64,000 nucleotides of DNA from Pseudooceanicola sp050897975 (GTDB taxonomy: Bacteria; Pseudomonadota; Alphaproteobacteria; Rhodobacterales; Rhodobacteraceae). Position 1 is the stretch's first letter. Every line of letters starts with the position of its first letter. Positions 8,418 through 17,274 of this stretch are shown one piece after another. The position numbers and the translations under genes were made by a program. The stretch is from assembly GCF_050897975.1 (NCBI RefSeq), contig NZ_JBPAXY010000001.1:434001-498000 (forward strand), in the 5' to 3' direction. Below the pieces are notes generated by a model, which saw only the letters and a program-made list of their open reading frames with translations, was not told the origin of the DNA and made no database searches.

Positions 8418-9349
8418 TGCGCCTCTCCTTCTCCTTCGACGAGACCGACGAAGATCTCTTCCAGCGAGCTTTGGCTGGTGTGCAGGTCTTTCAGGATGAT
8501 GCCGGCCTCGGAAAAGGCGCGCATCAGCCCGGCGATGCCGGTGCGCTCGGCCTGGGTGTCATAGCGATAGGTCAGGGACAGGCCATCCTCGGCCAGTTCC
8601 AGATCGTACTCGGCCAGGAGGGCGGGGATCTGGGTCAGCGGCTCGCGCAGATCGACCGTCAGTCCCTTGCAGCCCAGGCGGCGCATCAGGTCGGCGGTCT
8701 TCTCGACCATCAGGATTTCGCCGCCCCGGATGACCGCGACGCGGTCGGCCATGGCCTCGGCCTCCTCGATGTAGTGGGTGGTCAGGATGATGGTCACGCC
8801 CTGCTTCTTCAGCTCGGCCACCACGTCCCACATTTCCTTGCGCAGGGCCACGTCGACGCCCGCCGTGGGTTCATCCAGGAACAGCACGCGCGGCTCGTGC
8901 GCCAGGGCCTTGCCGATCAGCACCCGGCGTTTCATGCCGCCGGACAGTTCGCGCACCCGGTTGGCGCGCTTGTCCCACAGCGCCAGCTTGCGCAGCACCT
9001 CTTCGACCTTGGCCTTGTCACGCGGCTTGCCGAAGACCCCGCGCGAGAAATGCAGGTTGGATTCCACGTAGGAGAAGGGCTCCAGGTTGATCTCCTGCGG
9101 GACCAGGCCGATCAGCTTTCGCGCCTCGCGAAAGTCGGCCTTGATGTCGTAGCCGCCCACCTTGGCGCTGCCAGAGGTGGGTTCGGTGATGCCGCACAGG
9201 GTCGAGATCAGCGTGGTCTTGCCCGCCCCGTTGGGGCCGAGCAGGGCCAGGATCTCGCCCTCTTCGATGTCGAGCGTGACGCCTTTCAGCGCCTCGAACC
9301 CGCCATCATAGACTTTCCGCAGATCGCGGATTTCCAGGATCGCTGCCAT
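8414..9349 (-). CDS. ABC exporter ATP-binding protein
   Basis: A 311-residue ATPase that powers the adjacent ABC-2 permease. Walker A is GPNGAGKTT (about 38-46), the signature is LSGGMKRR, and Walker B with the catalytic Glu is VLFLDEPTAGVD; the H-loop is TTHYIEEAE. The C-terminal extension of about 80 residues is typical of the drug/polysaccharide-export (YadG/CcmA-like) branch. The ATG at 9349 follows GGGAGG. Its stop overlaps the permease start. Confidence 0.95.
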   Translation of the reverse strand: MAAILEIRDLRKVYDGGFEALKGVTLDIEEGEILALLGPNGAGKTTLISTLCGITEPTSGSAKVGGYDIKADFREARKLIGLVPQEINLEPFSYVESNLHFSRGVFGKPRDKAKVEEVLRKLALWDKRANRVRELSGGMKRRVLIGKALAHEPRVLFLDEPTAGVDVALRKEMWDVVAELKKQGVTIILTTHYIEEAEAMADRVAVIRGGEILMVEKTADLMRRLGCKGLTVDLREPLTQIPALLAEYDLELAEDGLSLTYRYDTQAERTGIAGLMRAFSEAGIILKDLHTSQSSLEEIFVGLVEGEGEAQ

Positions 9350-9409
9350 GCGGCCCTCCCCTCTATCTCGGTTGCGCGGCCTGCCCTGGGGCAGGACCGG
9401 AAAGGCAAA

Positions 9410-9427
9410 CGGGCCCCCGGGGGCCCG
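9410..9427 (-). terminator. perfect GC palindrome, probable terminator of the CoxG-like gene
   Basis: An 18-bp perfect palindrome (CGGGCCCCC/GGGGGCCCG), followed on the minus strand by TTTGCCTTT. It lies about 110 bp after the CoxG-like stop. The short T run makes it an imperfect intrinsic terminator. Confidence 0.5.
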
Positions 9428-9537
9428 CCGCTGTGGCATCAGGTAGCCCGGGCCGCCCCGGGTTTCACTGTGCCATTTCACACAATCGTGTCGCACCTCT
9501 TCGCGCCACGCCCCGGGCGCAGCGGCGACCAGGCGTC

Positions 9538-10065
9538 CTACTTGCCGCGCAAACGCGACAGCCAGCCCTTCTTCTCGGCCTCCGAGACCGGGGCCTCGTC
9601 TCCCTCGACCGCCTCGCCCTCGGCGGGGCCTTCCAGCACCTCCTGGAAGCGGGTGAAGAACTGATCGGCCATCTTCTTGGCGAAACCGTCGACCACGCGC
9701 GAGCCAAGCTGCGCCAGCTTGCCGCCCACCTTGGCCTCGACCTCGTAGCTCAGCTCGGTGCCCTCTTCGACCTCGGTCAGGCGCACCTTGGCACCGCCCT
9801 TGGCGAAACCGGCGGCGCCGCCCTTGCCCTCGCCCGCCAGGGTCAGGGCCTCGTTCTCGGTGATGTCAGAGACGGTGACCTGGCCCTTGAAGGTGGCCTT
9901 CACCGGGCCGACCTTCTGCACCACCACGGCGGCGAACCCCTCTTCGGGGGTGCCGGTCACCTCTTGCGCGCCGGGCACGCATTCCTGAAGCACCTCGGGC
10001 GAAAGCAGCGCCGCGAAGACCGTTGCCTTGTCCGCGCGGATCACGCGGCTGTCACTCATTTCCAT
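9538..10065 (-). CDS. CoxG-like SRPBCC family protein
   Basis: A 175-residue protein of the carbon monoxide dehydrogenase subunit G (CoxG) family, with a START/SRPBCC ligand-binding fold. Typical sequences are ADKATVFAALLSPEVLQECVPGAQEV near the N-terminus (in part) and KVGGKLAQLGSRVVDGFAKKMADQFF near the C-terminus, then an acidic linker and a basic tail. CoxG recruits CO dehydrogenase to the membrane in carboxydotrophs, but no coxMSL genes are present here, so the role is open. The start at 10065 is set by an AGGAGG 7 bp upstream. It is monocistronic. Confidence 0.85.
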   Translation of the reverse strand: MEMSDSRVIRADKATVFAALLSPEVLQECVPGAQEVTGTPEEGFAAVVVQKVGPVKATFKGQVTVSDITENEALTLAGEGKGGAAGFAKGGAKVRLTEVEEGTELSYEVEAKVGGKLAQLGSRVVDGFAKKMADQFFTRFQEVLEGPAEGEAVEGDEAPVSEAEKKGWLSRLRGK

Positions 10066-10591
10066 GGGGCGCCTCCTGTCGTTCCTGCCGGGCAGGCTAG
10101 TGGAATCGCGGACCGTTGAAAAGTCAGTGGCTGCGCGGACAGGTCGGAAGACACGCGGGGTACAAGCTGTCCGGACCGGCGGTGGGACTTCCGCCGGTCC
10201 GGGTCCCGGGCTACGCTGTGGGTTGCGCGGGATATCGCCCGGGGAGCTTGTGAGCCGGATCGACACATCGGTGTGTGTGTGTCGGCTGTGCCGACCCGGC
10301 TCCTGTTCTGCGGCGAAAAGACCTTGCGGTGTGTGTGTGTCGCGCCGCCGCTCCGTCGCCGGATCCGGCAGCCTGTGAGGTGTTTTTCGCCGGGATCCCC
10401 TCGCCCCGGCACAGGGTGTCGGGCGTCTACCGCAAGGCGGATCCTGCCCCCATATCTGACGGATTCAACTCATCTTTTCAGGTGCTAATTCGTGTCAGCC
10501 GAAACGCCGAGGGATAGGCCCCCTAGCCAAACGGATAGGTGACGCACCCCGGCGTCAGGCCCCGGGGCCTGACCACCGGGGCCGGGGTGGC
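10066..10591. other. 526-bp intergenic region with two identical GT tracts and a 20-bp palindrome
   Basis: I find no convincing gene here. Two identical CG(GT)6CG tracts lie at 10269-10284 and 10327-10342, 58 bp apart. At 10554-10573 there is a 20-bp perfect palindrome (GTCAGGCCCC/GGGGCCTGAC), just beyond the 3' end of the monooxygenase gene. The palindrome could act as a terminator stem, though it has no T run. Confidence 0.5.
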
Positions 10592-12505
10592 CTAGCGCCC
10601 CGGGGCGGGGCGGAAGATACCCATCAGGAAGGCCGTCAGCTCGTCCACCCCCTCCAGCGGCAGCACATGGGCCACATGCTGATCGGGGCGCACCAGCACC
10701 ATAGCGCCCTGGCGGCGGTCGATGCCGCGGGCGTCGAAGATGTCCGGCCCGGCCTTCAGGTCGGGGCAGAAGACCTTCTCCTGGTCGATCAGCCCGTAGC
10801 GGCCCTTGCCCGGGCGCAACAGCGGATGCAGCTGCGGCAGGTTCAGGCTGCGGTGGCCCTGTTGCAGCACGGCGCGCAGGTCGAGGACGGAATCGATATC
10901 CGCGCCCTCGGGCGTGATCTGCCGCAGGGCCGCAGACGGGTCACGCTCCAGCCGGTCGCAAAGCCGCCACAGGGCGCTGTCGGACCGGGTCGGGTCGGCC
11001 TGGTCGGCGAAGGCAAAGAGGCGCCAGCGCCCGTCGGCCTGCACCACGTGGCCCAGGTGCATCGGCTTGGCATCCGCCAGCCGCACCACCGGGGCCGAGT
11101 GGAAGCGCATCCCGATGTCAAAGCCCGAGGCCAGGGCCTGATGGCTGTCGGCCCCGACCAGCCGCGACGGCGCATAGCGGATCGCGGTGCCGGCGGTAAA
11201 GCGGCCATGTTGCTGGAAATACTGCTGAAAGACCGCCGGATCGACGCCCTCGGCGTCCTCTTCGCCAGTCTTCGGGCGGGCGCTGAACATGGTGGCCAGC
11301 TCTCGGTCGAAGTCGATCAGCATCTGGGCCACGCCCTGGCGCTCGTTGGAATAGGTCTCCAGCAGCGAGGCATCGGCCTGGCCGCGCAGCACGGCGGCCA
11401 GTTTCCAGCCCAGGTTGAAGCCGTCGCGCATCGACACGTTCATCCCCTGCCCGGCCTTGGGGCTGTGGGTATGGCAGGCGTCCCCGGCGATGAAGACCCG
11501 CGGCGCCCGGTTGGGCGCGCCGTCGTCATAGCGGTCGCACAGGCGCTGGCCGATCTCGTAGACCGACCACCAGGCGACCTCTTTCACGTCGATCGTATAG
11601 GGATGCAGGATCCGCCCCGCCGCCGCGATCAGGTGATCGACCTTCAGCCCCTTGTCGCGGATGCGTTCCTCGGGCGAGAGCTTGTCCAGCTCGATATAGA
11701 GGCGGACCATGTAGCCCCCCTCGCGCGGGATCACCAGAAGGTTGCCCTGGTCCTGGGAATGCACCGTGGCCTTCAGGCGGATGTCGGGGAAATCGGTCAC
11801 CGCCAGCACGTCCATCACGCCCCAGGCCTGGTTCGCCGCGTCGCCCTTCAACTCGCGCCCGATGCTCTCGCGCACCTTGCTGCGGGCGCCGTCGCAGCCC
11901 ACGACATAGCGCGCGCGCAGCTCCTCGACCTCGCCCGCGCGGGCGGGGTCGGTGCTTTCGACGCGCACCAGCAGCGGGTGCTCGCAATCGTCGTCGCGCA
12001 CCAGATCCACCAGGCGGCGGTTGTAATCGGGGATCACCGGCGCGGGGCCCTTGGCCATCCGGTCAAGGAAGCGGTCATGCACCCGGGCCTGGTTCAGGAT
12101 CACATGGGGGAACTCCGACAGCCCCTCTTCGGTGTCCTGGATCCGCCCCGAGCGCGCGATGCGCGAGGGATCCGCCGGATCAGGTTTCCAGAAGGCGGTT
12201 TCATTGACCCAATAGGCCTCGCGGGCGATCTCATCGGCGAAACCGAAGGCCTCGAACATCTCCATCGAGCGGCAGGCGATACCATCGGCCTGGCCGACCA
12301 TCAGGCGGCCCGGCTTCTGTTCGATGATCCGGGTGGTGATCCCTTCGAAGGCGGCCAGCTGCGCGGCCAGGACCAGACCCGTGGGCCCGGCGCCGACGAT
12401 CAGCACGTCCACCTCGGCGGGCAGCGGGCGATGAACCGGGGTCTCTTCCACAGGATGGGCGATCGTCGGATCGCCGGGGCGGAATCCGTTCAGGTGAAAC
12501 TGCAT
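10592..12505 (-). CDS. FAD-dependent aromatic monooxygenase (phenol 2-monooxygenase type)
   Basis: A 637-residue flavoprotein hydroxylase. The N-terminal FAD dinucleotide-binding motif is VLIVGAGPTGLVLAA (about 33-47). The second FAD motif is FIAGDACHTHSPKAGQGMN, and a C-terminal thioredoxin-like domain is typical of phenol 2-monooxygenase and 3-hydroxybenzoate 4-monooxygenase. Length and layout (long substrate domain, C-terminal VLVRPDQHVAHVLP) match that branch. It would hydroxylate a phenolic ring ortho or para to an OH group using NADPH and O2; the exact substrate is not known. GGGAGGAG sets the start at 12505. It is divergent from a MarR gene with operator palindromes between them, which suggests induction by the phenolic substrate. 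Confidence 0.9.
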   Translation of the reverse strand: MQFHLNGFRPGDPTIAHPVEETPVHRPLPAEVDVLIVGAGPTGLVLAAQLAAFEGITTRIIEQKPGRLMVGQADGIACRSMEMFEAFGFADEIAREAYWVNETAFWKPDPADPSRIARSGRIQDTEEGLSEFPHVILNQARVHDRFLDRMAKGPAPVIPDYNRRLVDLVRDDDCEHPLLVRVESTDPARAGEVEELRARYVVGCDGARSKVRESIGRELKGDAANQAWGVMDVLAVTDFPDIRLKATVHSQDQGNLLVIPREGGYMVRLYIELDKLSPEERIRDKGLKVDHLIAAAGRILHPYTIDVKEVAWWSVYEIGQRLCDRYDDGAPNRAPRVFIAGDACHTHSPKAGQGMNVSMRDGFNLGWKLAAVLRGQADASLLETYSNERQGVAQMLIDFDRELATMFSARPKTGEEDAEGVDPAVFQQYFQQHGRFTAGTAIRYAPSRLVGADSHQALASGFDIGMRFHSAPVVRLADAKPMHLGHVVQADGRWRLFAFADQADPTRSDSALWRLCDRLERDPSAALRQITPEGADIDSVLDLRAVLQQGHRSLNLPQLHPLLRPGKGRYGLIDQEKVFCPDLKAGPDIFDARGIDRRQGAMVLVRPDQHVAHVLPLEGVDELTAFLMGIFRPAPGR

Positions 12506-12545
12506 CTCTCCTCCCAGAGCATGAAGCCATCTTTTAGTAAGCTGA

Positions 12546-12605
12546 CATATGATATGCACACTATCTATCTTTGGTCAAGAAAATGATGTGCCCACATATC
12601 ATATG
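12546..12605. promoter_or_regulatory. two MarR-type palindromic operators in the divergent promoter
   Basis: CATATGATATG (12546-12556) and CATATCATATG (12595-12605) are each interrupted palindromes (CATAT-N-ATATG) and exact reverse complements of one another. They lie 49 bp apart between the monooxygenase and marR genes. One site is near each promoter, as expected for a MarR repressor controlling both directions. Confidence 0.75.
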
Positions 12606-12660
12606 CGTTAGACTGCCCGGACCGGGGTGGGCACCGGGCAAGACATGAGGAGGGACACCT

Positions 12661-13137
12661 ATGGATATCAGCGCGATGGCCGGGCATCTGATCCGGCGGC
12701 TGCATCAGCATTCGGCCGCGGTGTTCCAGGCGCAAACCAAGGCGGCGGGACTGGATCTGACGCCGGTGCAATTCGCCGCCCTGGGCGCGGTGCGCGACTC
12801 GCCGGGCATCGACCAGGCGGGAATCGCCAGCCGCATTGCCTATGACCGGGCCACAATCGGCGGGGTCATCGAACGGCTGGTGCTGAAGGGCCTGCTGCGG
12901 CGCGAGGTCAGCGCCACCGACCGCCGCGCCCGCTCGGTCCATCTGACCGAGGCGGGGGCCGAGACCCTGGCGCGCGCCCTGCCGGTGGTGGTCGCGGCCC
13001 AGCCCGAGATCCTGTCGGGCCTCACGGAGGCGGAGACCGCCCAGTTCCACGCCCTGGCGCGCAAGGTGCTGAACAGCCTCGATGCCCCCGAAACGCCCAG
13101 ACCCTCCCCTGCGTCAGAAGGAGGCGCCCCGCGCTGA
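12661..13137 (+). CDS. MarR family transcriptional regulator
   Basis: A 158-residue winged-helix repressor. The core runs from FQAQTKAAGLDLTPVQFAAL through the recognition helix region (AYDRATIGGVIERLVLKGLL) and the wing (RREVSATDRRARSVHLT). It resembles the HbaR/HpaR/BadR-type MarR proteins that control aromatic catabolism. It is divergent from the FAD monooxygenase, and two CATATNATATG palindromes lie between them, so it very probably represses that gene and itself until a phenolic ligand binds. The Pro/Ser-rich C-terminal tail is outside the fold. Confidence 0.9.
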   Translation: MDISAMAGHLIRRLHQHSAAVFQAQTKAAGLDLTPVQFAALGAVRDSPGIDQAGIASRIAYDRATIGGVIERLVLKGLLRREVSATDRRARSVHLTEAGAETLARALPVVVAAQPEILSGLTEAETAQFHALARKVLNSLDAPETPRPSPASEGGAPR

Positions 13138-13177
13138 GGGACTTCCCCGGCGCGCCGCAACCGGCTAGGAACGGGGC

Positions 13178-13531
13178 ATGAGACCCGCAACCGGCCGCCT
13201 TCTGTCTGCTGTGCTGCTCACGCTTCTGCTGGCGTGGGGCGCGCTGCTGTCGGCCGCGCATATGGCGCCCTCGGCCGACGAGATGGCCCGGGCGCAAAGC
13301 GTGCTGGCCCTGGATGCGGGCTATGAGTCGCTGTGCGACGACGAGGCGGGGATGGGGCATCACTGCCCCTTCTGCCACGCCCTGCCAAAGGCAGAGCAGC
13401 CCCGGCTGACCGGGGCGGAAACCCGTCTGATCTTCGCCCTGGCCACGCCACGGACGGGCGATCAGGTCGCCCCCGCGCTGCGCGGCGCCCGCGCCAATGC
13501 GCCCCGAGCTCCTCCGGCCCTTTCTGTCTGA
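13178..13531 (+). CDS. secreted HHCPFC-motif protein (DUF2946-like)
   Basis: A 117-residue protein with an N-terminal signal peptide (RLLSAVLLTLLLAWGALLSAAHM) and the sequence MGHHCPFCHALP at about 61-72. The HHCPFC arrangement resembles DUF2946 proteins, which often lie next to copper chaperone genes. It is followed by the PCu(A)C and SCO genes, so I infer periplasmic copper handling; metal binding has not been demonstrated for this protein. The C-terminal third is low in complexity (Ala/Arg/Pro). Confidence 0.75.
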   Translation: MRPATGRLLSAVLLTLLLAWGALLSAAHMAPSADEMARAQSVLALDAGYESLCDDEAGMGHHCPFCHALPKAEQPRLTGAETRLIFALATPRTGDQVAPALRGARANAPRAPPALSV

Positions 13532-13627
13532 CGTACCGGCCCCCAGGGCCATCCCACAGCACGGCCCCAGGGCCGTCCAGACATCCCGCGCGGACCGAGG
13601 GCAAAGCCCCGGCGCGCAACCGGAGAC

Positions 13628-14263
13628 ATGACAGTGACCAAATTCCTTCTTTCCGCCGCCACCCTGTCCACCCTTGCCCTGACCGCGCTGAGCGCCCCCG
13701 CCTGGGCCGATGCCATGCGCACCCCGTCCGCCGCGCTGAGCGGTCAGGCCATGGCCCGGATCGCCCAGCCCGCCCGGGCCGAGGCCGCGGCGCCGCTTAT
13801 GCAGGTTGCCGACCAGATGGGCGCGGGCAGCCCCATGGGCCTGGGCCATATGTCCGTCATGGCGGGCGACCTGGAGCTGACCGGCGCCTTTTCCCGCGCC
13901 ACCCTGCCCAATGCCCCGGTCGCGGGCGGCTTCCTGACCATCACCAATAAGGGCACCGAGGATGACCGCCTGATCGGCGCCGAAAGCGTCGCGGCCGGGC
14001 ATATGGAAGTGCACGAGATGGCCATGGAAGGCGACGTGATGCGGATGCGCGAACTGGCCGACGGCCTGCCGATCCCGGCGGGCGAGACCGTCACGCTGAA
14101 ACCCGGCGGCTTCCACATCATGTTCATGGACCTGCAACAGCCGCTGGTCGAAGGCGAGACGGTGCCGATCACGCTGGAATTCGAGAAGGCGGGCAAGGTC
14201 GAGGTCAGCCTGATGATCGGCGCGCCGAACGCCAAGGGCGCCCATGCCCACGGCATGAACTGA
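13628..14263 (+). CDS. periplasmic copper chaperone PCu(A)C
   Basis: A 211-residue secreted protein (signal peptide about 1-27, ending SAPAWA). The PCu(A)C core is clear: GAFSRATLPNAPVAGGFLTI, then HMEVHEMAMEGDVMRMR, then IPAGETVTLKPGGFHIMFMDL. The His and Met residues in the last two stretches form the Cu(I) site. These proteins deliver copper to the CuA centre of cytochrome oxidase, together with SCO. About 45 residues between the signal and the core contain several Met/His residues and may be an additional copper-binding segment. It is co-directional with the SCO gene. Confidence 0.92.
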   Translation: MTVTKFLLSAATLSTLALTALSAPAWADAMRTPSAALSGQAMARIAQPARAEAAAPLMQVADQMGAGSPMGLGHMSVMAGDLELTGAFSRATLPNAPVAGGFLTITNKGTEDDRLIGAESVAAGHMEVHEMAMEGDVMRMRELADGLPIPAGETVTLKPGGFHIMFMDLQQPLVEGETVPITLEFEKAGKVEVSLMIGAPNAKGAHAHGMN

Positions 14264-14282
14264 CCCGGCCCTTTCCACGATT

Positions 14283-14313
14283 GCCCCCGCCCGCGCGCAG
14301 CCCGGGCGGGGGC
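14283..14313 (+). other. stem-loop between the PCu(A)C and SCO genes
   Basis: An 11-bp perfect stem (GCCCCCGCCCG with CGGGCGGGGGC) and 9-nt loop, without a T run. It may act as an mRNA 3'-end stabiliser or partial attenuator inside the copper operon. Confidence 0.5.
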
Positions 14314-14351
14314 CGCAGGGTCCACTGACCGACAGAACAAGGAACCTCCCC

Positions 14352-14945
14352 ATGACCTCGAAAAAAGCTGCCATCATCGGCCTGTGGGTCCTGGCCGGGG
14401 TCGCGCTGATCCTCTTCGCGGCCTTCCGCCTGCTTCAGCCGATGCTGAACCGTACCCTGGCCGACGAACTGGGCCGCGGCGACTATGTGCTGACCACCAC
14501 CACCGGCGAGACCTTCACCGAAGACAGCCTGGTGGGCGAGCCGACCGCCGTCTTCTTCGGCTTCACCCATTGCCCCGAGGTCTGCCCCACCACCCTGGGC
14601 GAGATCGCGATCTGGCAGGAAGAGCTGGCCAGCACCAACCAGACGATCCGCACCTATTTCGTCACCGTCGACCCGGAACGCGATCAGCTGGACCAGCTGC
14701 GCGACTATGTCTCCTGGGTGCCGGGGGTCGAGGGCGTGGCGGGGGATCCCGAAGAGGTGGCCAAGGCGATCAAGGCCTTCCGCATCTACGCCCGCAAGGT
14801 CGATCTGGAAGACGGCGATTACACCATGGATCATTCCGCCTCGGTCCTGCTGTTCGACGCCCGCGGACGGTTCTTCGAACCGATCGGCTATCAGGAAGAC
14901 TATGACCGCGCCGTGGCCAAGATCCGGCGGATGCTGAACGGCTAA
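14352..14945 (+). CDS. SCO family copper chaperone for cytochrome oxidase assembly
   Basis: A 197-residue membrane-anchored thioredoxin-fold protein. An N-terminal transmembrane helix (about 7-29) places the domain in the periplasm. The copper site is complete: GFTHCPEVCPTTL gives Cys74 and Cys78, and MDHSASV gives the distal histidine (His161). SCO proteins load or reduce the CuA site of cytochrome c oxidase. Spacing from the PCu(A)C gene (about 88 bp, with a stem-loop) suggests one operon with differential expression. Confidence 0.95.
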   Translation: MTSKKAAIIGLWVLAGVALILFAAFRLLQPMLNRTLADELGRGDYVLTTTTGETFTEDSLVGEPTAVFFGFTHCPEVCPTTLGEIAIWQEELASTNQTIRTYFVTVDPERDQLDQLRDYVSWVPGVEGVAGDPEEVAKAIKAFRIYARKVDLEDGDYTMDHSASVLLFDARGRFFEPIGYQEDYDRAVAKIRRMLNG

Positions 14946-14950
14946 GCCCC

Positions 14951-14978
14951 GGGCGGGGCCCTGCCCCAGGGCCCGCCC
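14951..14978 (+). terminator. GC-rich stem-loop after the SCO gene
   Basis: GGGCGGGGCCCTG pairs with CAGGGCCCGCCC with one bulged G and a 3-nt loop. There is no T run, so termination efficiency is uncertain. Confidence 0.45.
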
Positions 14979-15084
14979 CCTCCGGCACCCGGCCCCCGGC
15001 ACGCCCCCCCTGTGGCCGGAATGCCGATATTGTCCCCCGCCTGTCGCGGCACTCTTGCCGAAAGGGCAGCGCTGCTCTAGCAAG

Positions 15085-15285
15085 ACCGGGCTTCGGTCCG
15101 GCCCTTTCCGGGGGCCGGTGAATAGGGAATGCGGTGCAGAGGGTCCCCCTCTCAGGCCGCAACTGCCCCCGCAACTGTAGGCGGAGAGCGACACCGGACC
15201 ATGTCACTGTGCCCCGGAAGAGGGGTATGGGAAGACCCGGTGAAGCTGTGACCCGCGAGTCAGGAGACCTGCCGAGGCCGATCAC
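15085..15285 (+). ncRNA. cobalamin riboswitch upstream of btuB
   Basis: The B12-riboswitch hallmarks are all present in order: CCGGTGAATAGGGAA, GCGGTG, the CTGCCCCCGCAACTGTA core, GGAAGACCCGGTGAAGC, and the B12 box AGTCAGGAGACCTGCC at 15258-15273. The btuB start follows about 160 nt later, leaving room for an expression platform. Adenosylcobalamin binding should switch off the uptake operon. The borders are approximate. Confidence 0.96.
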
Positions 15286-15429
15286 CCTGTCCGGGCGCGG
15301 GGCGCGCACGTGGCAACGGACCTTTCCGTCGTGGTGGCATTCAGCAACCGCCGCGGCAGGGTCTTTCCCTTCCAAGGCTTCTCCACAGGCTCCGCCCGGG
15401 ATCACGCCCCGGGTCCGAAGGGACATCTC

Positions 15430-17274
15430 ATGACACCTACCCAGGCCGCGCTGTCGCGCACCACCGCCCTGACCTCCGCCGCGCTGATGATCGCCCTGGC
15501 CACCCCCGGCCAGGCCCAGGAGGTCTTCGACCTTGACGCGATCACCGTCACCGCCAACCGCGAAGAGACCGAGGTCGACCGCTCTGGCTCAACCGTCGAG
15601 ATCGTCACCGAGGAAGAGCTGCGCGCGGCGGGCAGCGTCCCGGTGGCCGAATATCTGAACCGCCTGCCGGGCGTCACCTTCAGCTCGAACGGCGGCCTGG
15701 GCAAGACGACCACCCTGCGCATCCGGGGCGCGGGCGGGGCCTATATCGGCGTCTATATCGACGGAATCGACGTCAACGACGCCTCGAACACCGATATCCA
15801 GTTCGACTTCGCCTCGCTGACCACCGCCGACATCTGCCGGATCGAGGTGCTGAAGGGCGCGCAATCGGCGCTTTACGGCTCCGAGGCGATTGCCGGGGTG
15901 ATCAACATCACCACCAACACCGCCACCGAACCGGGCCTGCATCACCGCTACAACCTTGAGGTCGGCAGCTACAACACCGCCAAGCTGGCCTTCAACAGCG
16001 CCTATATGACCGAGCGCGGCAAGTTCGCGGCCACCATCGCCCATATCCGCACCGACGGCTGGTCGGCAGCGGACGAAAACGACGGCAACACCGAGGCCGA
16101 CGGCCACGAGGCGACCCGCCTGTCCTTCTCGGGCGAATACGACCTGACCGACACGCTGACCATCGGCGCCGCCGGCTTCTTCCAGACCAGCCTCAGCGAC
16201 TATGACGAATCCGGCCCCGTCGACGGCACCCCCGACGAGGAAAGCTATGCCGACGAATACGCCCTGCGCGCCTTCGCCCGCTTCGAGACCGGCGCCGTGC
16301 AGCACGAGGTCGCGGCCAGCTATTACGTCATCGACCGTGGCGTGAAGGGCACCAACGGCTGGGGCCCCTTCGAATATCCCTACATGGGCGAACGCAAGAC
16401 GCTGGCCTATATCGGCCGCGCCCCGATCGCGCCCACCGTCGATCTGGCCTTCGGCGCCGATGCCACGCGCGAGATCTACACCGGCAGCTCGGACAGCGTC
16501 GACCATGACATCTACGGCGTCTACGTCGAGGGCAACTGGACCCCGAACGACAGTTTCGACCTGGTCGCCTCGCTGCGCCATGACGACCATTCCAGCTTCG
16601 GCGGCAAGACCACCGGGCGGCTGGCCGGCGCCTGGCGCCCGAGCGAAGACCTGATCCTGCGCTTTGCCGCCGGCACCGGGTTCCGCACCCCCTCGCTCTA
16701 TCAGCTGTTCGACGGCTGGTCGGGCAACCCCGACCTGCAACCGGAAACCTCGGCCAGCTACGAGATGGGCGTCGAGAAACGCTTTGGCGACAGCGCCTTC
16801 GTCAAGGCGACGCTGTTCTACACCGAGATCACCGACCTGATCCAATATGCGGGCGGCGCCTATCGGCAGGTGCCGGGCACCAGCACCATGCAGGGGCTGG
16901 AGCTGTCCACCGGCTGGGAGCTGAGCGGCACCATGCGGCTGACGGCGAACTACACCTTCACCGACACCGAGGATGCCTCGGGCGCGCGCCTGGTCCGCGT
17001 GCCGCGTCATGAGGTGAACATCGGGCTGGATGCCGATCTGACCGACCGCCTGACCACTTCGGTCAGCCTGACCCATGCCGAGGACACCGAGGCCTATGGC
17101 GGCGGCAAGCTGGGCGATTACACGCTGGTGAACGCCACCCTGGGCTATGACCTGAACGACAGCACCACCGCCTATCTGCGGGTCGAGAACCTCTTCGACG
17201 AAGAGTACCAGACCGCCAAGGGCTACGGCACCTCGGACCGGGCCTTCTACTTCGGCCTGCGCGGTCGCTTCTGA
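15430..17274 (+). CDS. btuB: TonB-dependent cobalamin receptor BtuB
   Basis: A 614-residue outer-membrane receptor. A signal peptide (about 1-29, ending GQAQ) is followed by a TonB box-like DAITVTANR, the plug domain (AEYLNRLPGVTF, KGAQSALYGSEAIAGVINI) and a 22-strand barrel ending in the aromatic FYFGLRGRF. The B12 riboswitch upstream and BtuFCD-CbiZ downstream make cobalamin or cobinamide the substrate. The ATG at 15430 directly precedes the signal peptide; upstream in-frame codons fall inside the riboswitch leader. Its stop overlaps the btuF start (TGATG). Confidence 0.95.
   Translation: MTPTQAALSRTTALTSAALMIALATPGQAQEVFDLDAITVTANREETEVDRSGSTVEIVTEEELRAAGSVPVAEYLNRLPGVTFSSNGGLGKTTTLRIRGAGGAYIGVYIDGIDVNDASNTDIQFDFASLTTADICRIEVLKGAQSALYGSEAIAGVINITTNTATEPGLHHRYNLEVGSYNTAKLAFNSAYMTERGKFAATIAHIRTDGWSAADENDGNTEADGHEATRLSFSGEYDLTDTLTIGAAGFFQTSLSDYDESGPVDGTPDEESYADEYALRAFARFETGAVQHEVAASYYVIDRGVKGTNGWGPFEYPYMGERKTLAYIGRAPIAPTVDLAFGADATREIYTGSSDSVDHDIYGVYVEGNWTPNDSFDLVASLRHDDHSSFGGKTTGRLAGAWRPSEDLILRFAAGTGFRTPSLYQLFDGWSGNPDLQPETSASYEMGVEKRFGDSAFVKATLFYTEITDLIQYAGGAYRQVPGTSTMQGLELSTGWELSGTMRLTANYTFTDTEDASGARLVRVPRHEVNIGLDADLTDRLTTSVSLTHAEDTEAYGGGKLGDYTLVNATLGYDLNDSTTAYLRVENLFDEEYQTAKGYGTSDRAFYFGLRGRF

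Noticed and set aside
15134..15433. Short ORF in the btuB leader
   Set aside because: It overlaps the whole cobalamin riboswitch; the conserved RNA motifs explain the sequence.
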